The notes under the pieces: generated by a model | Database searches by the model: none | What the model was told of the DNA's origin: nothing | Seen by the model: the letters and a program-made list of their open reading frames with translations, nothing else | Position numbers and translations under genes: made by a program | Part shown: in pieces, positions 4,652 to 9,110 of the stretch | How positions within the stretch are numbered: position 1 is the first letter of the stretch | How the letters are laid out: each line of letters starts with the position of its first letter | Assembly (NCBI GenBank): GCA_007121695.1 | Contig: SKKC01000188.1 | Span: forward strand, 1 to 9,110 | Direction: 5' to 3' | DNA length: 9,110 bases | From: Spirochaetales bacterium | Lineage (GTDB): Bacteria > Spirochaetota > Spirochaetia > DSM-27196 > SKKC01

Positions 4652-7600
4652 TCAGGTCGTCTCCGGAGAATCCGGCGTGTCCAGCGTCTGTCGTATCCGT
4701 CGGATGCGATCCCTGACCCGTTCGGCGAGCTGCCGTAACGGCACGTCGTCGGCAAGTCCTTCCAGCGCACCAAATGCGGCCTGTATTCGCTCGCGGGTCA
4801 ACGGTTTTCCACCAGGCCCGGGCGGCTGCGAAGACTGCACGTCGCTGTGCAGGCCTTTACGGCCACGCAGGGAGTTTTTCAGACGCTCGACGCGAAGGGG
4901 CATCTCGCTCTCGTAATAGGCGCTCGTCTTCTCGGGTGGCAGATACTCCGCGAGGCCTTCGAGATACTCGAACATACGCGCCTGTCGCTCCTGCCAGTTT
5001 ACCTCGGCAGGCGCGGCCGGTTCTGTATCCGTTTCCTCGGGTTCGTCGGTTTCCTCGAGTTCGCCGGGTTTTTCAGCTGCTCCCGGGGGTTCCTCCGTTG
5101 AGGGTTCGGACACACGATCGACTGCCTGTTCCGGCTGCACCTCTGCCGAATCCGGGCCTGAATCGGGATCGGGAGCGCTCTCCGGGACATCTTCGTCGAG
5201 TGGCGATTCCGGTTCGTCGTCGGGTTCTTCGAGGTCGCCTGGTAGCTCATCGAGTTCGTCGAGTAACTCCTCGGGCTCATCGAGTTCGTCTGGCTCGTCT
5301 GGCTCTTCAGGTTCGTCGACCGGCTCCTCGAGCCCGTCGTCGGCGTCATCGTCGAGCAGGAAGTTGCCAAGAATTCCTTCGTCGTCTTCAGGTTCGTCGG
5401 TCGGTTCCGGCTCGGGTTCTGGTTCGGGTTCGGGTTTCGGTTCGGGTTCCTCGTCCTCAACGTCTTCAAACGCCGTATCCGGCGACTGCTCCGGAAACCC
5501 CATGGACAGATCGAGTTCTTCCTCGACCGGCGATGCGTCGTCATCCTCGGGCGGAGACACCGGCGTAACCGGAAGATCTTCAGCAGGAGACCCGGGCTCG
5601 TTCTGTCCCTCGTCTGGTTCAGGAGGCGGCTCGTACGACGGTGGCGGCGGTGGCGGCATATACGCCTGCGGCGGCTGCGTCGGTTGCGGCTGAGCTGGCG
5701 GCGGGGGTGGCGGTTGCTGAGGGTACGCCGGCTGAGGCGGTGGAAACTGTTGCGGCGGCATCTGCTGCGGATACGCAGGCTGCTGTGGTTGTTGCGGTGG
5801 TTGTTGCGGCTGCGGTCGGGGTGGAGCCTGCCTGTCGTCATCTGCGCCCCTGCGATCGCCGTAGTTCGGCAAGTCAAGAAGCGAAGGTCCCCTGTCGTTT
5901 TCCCACTGCTCAAACTCTTCGAGATAGTCAACGTCCTCCGGTTCGGCGGCAGCTTCCTCTTCGTCGACGTCAAAATCGTCGCCGAAATCGAGAAGCGGTA
6001 TCGACTCTTCGTCGAGTTCGCCGAGTTCGTCGACGGCAAGCGGCTGTATCTGCGGCGTTTCCTCGCGCTCGCCCCGGGCAAGCTTACCCAGAGTCTCGAG
6101 GCTCTTCGCCCAGGCTTCGCCGTGATCCTCTTCAAATGCCGCAACGGCCTTTTCGTACAGACTCAGGCTGTCGTTCAGACGACTCAAATCGTCCGGACGG
6201 GCGCGCTGCCCCTGCAGGTTTACCAGTTGATCGGCTGCGTCTATGGCCTGCTCGCGCTTCCCCATCTGCTGATGCGCTCGCGCAATAGCTACAAGAATCC
6301 GCTCGTCATCCGGAGCCCGTTCCTTGAGCATCTGGAGAATCTCGAGCGCTCGTTCCGGCTTATCCTCGTCGAGTTCGATCTTTGCCAAAAGAAGGTCGGC
6401 TTCGATGGAACCGGGTATGTCAGCACGGTACGAGTCGACGTATGCCCGCGCCTGATCCAGTTTCCCGAGATCTCGGTAAATGTTGGCAAGATCCAGGGTA
6501 TACCGGTGCTTTTCGTCCCCCTGCGACGCGACGTATCGAAAACAGGTCTCTGCTTCATCCGGTCTGTCCGCTGCAAGAAGCAGCTTTCCGAGGGTCTTGA
6601 TCTGCTCTATGCCGTCGGGCTGATGAGCCACAAGGTAATCGAGATGCCGGTTCGCTTCCTCCCGACGTTTCTGATCGAGCAGTTTTTCCACGAGGCTCAA
6701 ACGCACGGCGTGATTGTCGGGATACTGTACAGCCAGCTGCTGCAGCTCTTCGGAGGCGGAGCCACTGTCGGTGTGACGCTCAAGCAGGCTGCTGATATTT
6801 GCTATGGCATGGTCGTATGTCGGTCTGTTGTTCAGCGCCCGCTTGTAATACGTGATTGCTTCGTCAACCTTGCCTTGTTCAGCGAGCACGGTCGCGCTGT
6901 TGTTGAGTGCAGTCGCGTTTGACGGTTCAAGCTCGAGAATCTCGGCGAAGGTATCAAGCGAGTCCTCGTATCTGTTGAGCCGCTGATACACGATCCCGAG
7001 GTTGTTCAGTGCATCCGTCCACCCGGGCCGTCTGGTAAGGCTCTCCCGATACTCACCTGTTGCGTCCTCTAACTTGCCGAGGCTTTCGTACACGAGCCCG
7101 AGGTTATAATGCAGTTTCGGATGATTCGCATCGATCTGCAGTCCGGCTCGCAGTACCTTCAGCGCTGCCTGCGAATCGCCATTCTGGTGCAAAAGCGTGC
7201 CAAGGTTATTGTACGCCAGAACGAAGTTCGGATCGAGCTCTATGGCCTTTTCGTAGGACGCGCGCGCGTCGTCGAAGTTCCCGAGACTCTTGTGTATGTT
7301 CGCAAGATTATAGTAGACATCGCTTCGTTTCTTTGTAATAGCGAGCGCCTGTTCGACGGCCGCGAGCGCTTTCGCGAACTCGCCGAGCTGTCTGTACGCC
7401 ACACCAAGGTTGTTTTGCGCTTCTACGTGATCGGGATCAATTTCCACAGCTTTCTCGAAACTGCGGGCCGCTCGCTCGTGGCGTCCGGCTGCGCTGTGCA
7501 CCGAGCCCATAAGCAGGTGTACAGCAGCCCTGCCGGGGAGTTCTCGCGTCAGGCGGAGCGCGAGCTCACCTGCCTGTTCGACGTCTCCGATCTTCAGGGC

Positions 7601-7666
7601 CTTCGCAGCGCGGTCAAACTGCCGCTTGAGTTCTTCCTGCCGTTTTTTACTTTGCTGCCTGGTCAC
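4652..7666 (-). CDS. Large TPR protein with Pro/Gln-rich and acidic disordered middle
   Basis: A 1004-residue probable scaffold protein. Residues 13-488 form fourteen back-to-back 34-residue tetratricopeptide repeats with no insertion; those from 47 to 284 are the most canonical (for example YNLANIHKSLGNFDDA and YNNLGTL). Residues 489-613 are increasingly acidic with LLDFGDD and LLDLPNYGD motifs. Residues 614-683 are almost only Pro, Gln, Ala and Tyr, with two runs of six Pro. Residues 684-888 are Glu/Asp/Pro-rich with an (EP)n tract at 741-756. Residues 889-1004 are charged helices carrying a duplicated FxxLEGLAxxxP motif. No signal peptide or membrane segment is seen, so it should be cytoplasmic. 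The start is a GTG at 7664-7666, with AAGGCAGG about 10 bases upstream; no in-frame ATG lies between it and the upstream stop. It follows the LamG/FN3 gene by 32 bases without a terminator. The partner is not known. Confidence 0.9.
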   Translation of the reverse strand: MTRQQSKKRQEELKRQFDRAAKALKIGDVEQAGELALRLTRELPGRAAVHLLMGSVHSAAGRHERAARSFEKAVEIDPDHVEAQNNLGVAYRQLGEFAKALAAVEQALAITKKRSDVYYNLANIHKSLGNFDDARASYEKAIELDPNFVLAYNNLGTLLHQNGDSQAALKVLRAGLQIDANHPKLHYNLGLVYESLGKLEDATGEYRESLTRRPGWTDALNNLGIVYQRLNRYEDSLDTFAEILELEPSNATALNNSATVLAEQGKVDEAITYYKRALNNRPTYDHAIANISSLLERHTDSGSASEELQQLAVQYPDNHAVRLSLVEKLLDQKRREEANRHLDYLVAHQPDGIEQIKTLGKLLLAADRPDEAETCFRYVASQGDEKHRYTLDLANIYRDLGKLDQARAYVDSYRADIPGSIEADLLLAKIELDEDKPERALEILQMLKERAPDDERILVAIARAHQQMGKREQAIDAADQLVNLQGQRARPDDLSRLNDSLSLYEKAVAAFEEDHGEAWAKSLETLGKLARGEREETPQIQPLAVDELGELDEESIPLLDFGDDFDVDEEEAAAEPEDVDYLEEFEQWENDRGPSLLDLPNYGDRRGADDDRQAPPRPQPQQPPQQPQQPAYPQQMPPQQFPPPQPAYPQQPPPPPPAQPQPTQPPQAYMPPPPPPSYEPPPEPDEGQNEPGSPAEDLPVTPVSPPEDDDASPVEEELDLSMGFPEQSPDTAFEDVEDEEPEPKPEPEPEPEPEPTDEPEDDEGILGNFLLDDDADDGLEEPVDEPEEPDEPDELDEPEELLDELDELPGDLEEPDDEPESPLDEDVPESAPDPDSGPDSAEVQPEQAVDRVSEPSTEEPPGAAEKPGELEETDEPEETDTEPAAPAEVNWQERQARMFEYLEGLAEYLPPEKTSAYYESEMPLRVERLKNSLRGRKGLHSDVQSSQPPGPGGKPLTRERIQAAFGALEGLADDVPLRQLAERVRDRIRRIRQTLDTPDSPETT
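5403..5450 (-). repeat. Hexanucleotide repeat tract coding for Glu-Pro repeats
   Basis: Eight imperfect copies of a GGTTCG-like hexamer (on the + strand) code for alternating Glu-Pro with one Lys-Pro in the acidic middle of the TPR protein. Slippage would change the length in steps of two residues and keep the frame. Confidence 0.85.
5618..5827 (-). repeat. Low-complexity Pro/Gln tract
   Basis: The DNA is dominated by CCG, CCA, CCT and CAG/CAA codons (TGCGGC- and TGTTGCGG-like units on the + strand). It codes for residues 614-683 of the TPR protein, including hexaproline runs at 652-657 and 671-676. Confidence 0.8.
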
Positions 7667-7698
7667 TGTTCTAAAACCTGCCTTGTACCATAGTCATA

Positions 7699-9110
7699 TC
7701 ACGGGTTTGGTCTTACTTCTACTTCACTACTGAACATTCCATCGCGAGTATCAGTCCCGTCCCGGGCAACAATGGCAAAAAAGTACGCCCTCCCGTTCCT
7801 GAGACCGGTAAGCTCGAACTCGGTCACGTACCCGACCGAAACAGGACTTCTGCCCTGATCTGCGTGTTCGCCAAAATACTCCCCTGGACGGTTCCCGTAA
7901 AATATGTCGTATCCCGTAATTCCGTCACCCGGTGCATGATCCCAGCGCAGGATTACAGACCCGTCTCCACTGAACGCACGTACGGCCGCCGGCGGGCCAG
8001 GCGGGCGACTCGGGAGATATCGAATCCGAATCGCATCGAGCACCGGGCTCCGTGTCCCCCGCCCGTCGGCGTACATCTCGACCCGCATCTGCACGAAGCG
8101 CCCTGTCACCGGAGTGTCGGGCGAAAACGTGCCATTAAGCGGAATCCACGGCATGGTATTCCGGTTATCCGACGTGCTGAATACACGGTAGTACACCGCA
8201 AGATCGCTGCCCTCGGGCTGCCGCGCGTCGACGCGTATGCTGACAGGCTGGCTGCCGTCGCGTCCCAGGTCTATCGGTTGCGTAATCAACACTCCCGCAT
8301 CCGCCCCGAACGGTGTCAGGTCCGGCTCTGTCACGTATTGCTCTTCGATACGCACCGCATCGAGCACACCGGAGAAACCGCGGCCGACCCGAACCTGCCC
8401 TGCCCCGCTGCCGGACACGGGAATTCTGACGGTGCTTCCCGGGGCGCCACTCTCGGTCACGTGCCGTACATCTTCGGGTACTCCATCGACCAGGTACGTG
8501 AGACTGCCGCTACGCGGATCGAAGCGAAGCTGATGATGCGCACTTCGTCGGGGTGTCAGCGGTTCGAAACTTTCCATGCGAACGGTAAACGGTTCGAGAT
8601 CGGGGAGGACAAACACGTTCTCGAACTCCCATACGAGCCTTCGGCGTTCGAAGAAGACACGCACCGTCTGGGACAGTATTTCATCATCCACCACCAGAGT
8701 TCCTGCCCAGAACAGAATTTCGTCGCCGTCGCTGGTTCGCGCTGGTTGCATGAGAAATTCGATACTGAACGCGTCCCAGACCCTGCCTGGGTGAAACAGC
8801 GCACCCGGCCTGGAATCCAGTGTCACGCCTTCACCACCCCCGCGAAATCGGATACCCGAATCTCCCCGGATCGCCTGATCACGGGTGGGTTGTGCGTCGT
8901 GCACGACAACACGATAGCGACCCGCCTGGTCCGTAAGGAGCGTATCCTGATAGTCGAGCAGCAGATCGGTCTGCGGGCCTGGTTCGTAGGACTGCTCGTC
9001 GAGCGTAAGCGCACGAAAGCCCTGCCGCCCCTCGGTGAAGGTCAATAGTCGGCTCGATTCAATGAGATCCCAGCCGTACTCGTGCCCGATACCGGTCTCG
9101 ACCTCGAGAC
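7699..9110 (-). CDS. LamG-like / fibronectin type III protein, 5' end outside the window
   Basis: Probable exported or surface protein; its N-terminus, and so any signal peptide, lies beyond the right edge because the frame stays open to position 9108. A TTG at 9043-9045 is only a formal start: the 21 codons before it (with GIGHEYGWDLIESSR) read as normal protein. Numbering from that codon, residues about 42-233 form a LamG/concanavalin-like jelly roll (IRFRGGGEGV, AFSIEFLMQP, LTYLVDG, FSGVLDAVRI). Residues about 251-344 form a further beta domain ending in GRFVQMRVEM and SPVLDAIRIRY. Residues about 346-446 are a fibronectin type III domain (PPAAVRAFSGDGSVILRW, ITGYDIFYG, FELTGLRNGRAYFFAIVARD). 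These domains bind sugars or proteins; no catalytic motif is visible. The TPR gene follows 32 bases downstream on the same strand. Domain calls are by pattern; function is unknown. Confidence 0.85.
   Translation of the reverse strand, partial: LEVETGIGHEYGWDLIESSRLLTFTEGRQGFRALTLDEQSYEPGPQTDLLLDYQDTLLTDQAGRYRVVVHDAQPTRDQAIRGDSGIRFRGGGEGVTLDSRPGALFHPGRVWDAFSIEFLMQPARTSDGDEILFWAGTLVVDDEILSQTVRVFFERRRLVWEFENVFVLPDLEPFTVRMESFEPLTPRRSAHHQLRFDPRSGSLTYLVDGVPEDVRHVTESGAPGSTVRIPVSGSGAGQVRVGRGFSGVLDAVRIEEQYVTEPDLTPFGADAGVLITQPIDLGRDGSQPVSIRVDARQPEGSDLAVYYRVFSTSDNRNTMPWIPLNGTFSPDTPVTGRFVQMRVEMYADGRGTRSPVLDAIRIRYLPSRPPGPPAAVRAFSGDGSVILRWDHAPGDGITGYDIFYGNRPGEYFGEHADQGRSPVSVGYVTEFELTGLRNGRAYFFAIVARDGTDTRDGMFSSEVEVRPNP

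Noticed and set aside
4999..6144. 381-residue Arg/Ser-rich - strand frame
   Set aside because: Shifted reading of the low-complexity part of the TPR gene; composition reflects the repeats only.
5684..6922. 412-residue + strand frame
   Set aside because: Antisense to the TPR gene; the apparent Leu/Arg richness mirrors Glu/Pro/Gln codons.
7669..7695. Tiny ORF MTMVQGRF between the LamG/FN3 and TPR genes (- strand)
   Set aside because: Eight codons with no regulatory residue pattern or attenuator hairpin; probably chance.
7864..9048. 394-residue + strand frame
   Set aside because: Antisense to the LamG/FN3 gene with no domain pattern.
1..9110. CRISPR arrays, insertion sequences, prophage genes
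   Set aside because: No spaced direct repeats, transposase motifs or phage genes were found on either strand.

Overview
The window looks like chromosomal DNA of a GC-rich diderm (Gram-negative-type) bacterium. A free-living spirochaete is one possibility, suggested by the relaxed lipoprotein signal and the mix of TPR and LamG/FN3 proteins, but nothing here fixes the taxon. The window is densely packed: six protein genes fully or almost fully inside it, one gene running off each edge (the left one included in a two-gene unit), one tRNA, and no gene-free stretch longer than about 130 bases.

Left part, + strand (1-1588): the C-terminal part of a VTT (TVP38/TMEM64, DedA-like) membrane protein, open to the left edge, followed 3 bases later by an endonuclease/exonuclease/phosphatase (EEP) family enzyme. 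The reading frame before the membrane part resembles the linker that follows a phospholipase D module, so the pair may be the tail of a PLD-VTT plus EEP lipid-related unit.

Middle-left, - strand (3332 down to 1607): a promoter, tRNA-Ala(CGC), a small lipoprotein-like gene that begins directly at the tRNA 3' end without an ordinary start codon, and the ribosome-maturation GTPase gene rsgA 14 bases later. The tRNA and two genes are probably one transcript. rsgA converges on the EEP gene across a short hairpin.

Middle, + strand (3357-4648): a compact two-gene operon with its own good promoter and ribosome-binding site, divergent from the tRNA. The first gene encodes a diverged ASCH-domain (PUA-like fold) protein that has lost the usual G-K-x-x-E-x-R signature. 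The second encodes an HtrA-like trypsin-fold protein without signal peptide in which the catalytic His is Ser and the catalytic Ser is Ile: a cytoplasmic pseudoprotease. Two relatives of active families, both with altered active sites, in one dedicated operon form the most unusual element of the window.

Right part, - strand (9110 down to 4652): a LamG-like plus fibronectin type III protein, open to the right edge, followed after 32 bases by a 1004-residue protein with fourteen uninterrupted 34-residue TPRs, a Pro/Gln-rich then Glu/Asp/Pro-rich disordered middle, and a C-terminal helical region carrying a duplicated motif. This unit converges on the pseudoprotease operon with only 3 bases between stop codons.
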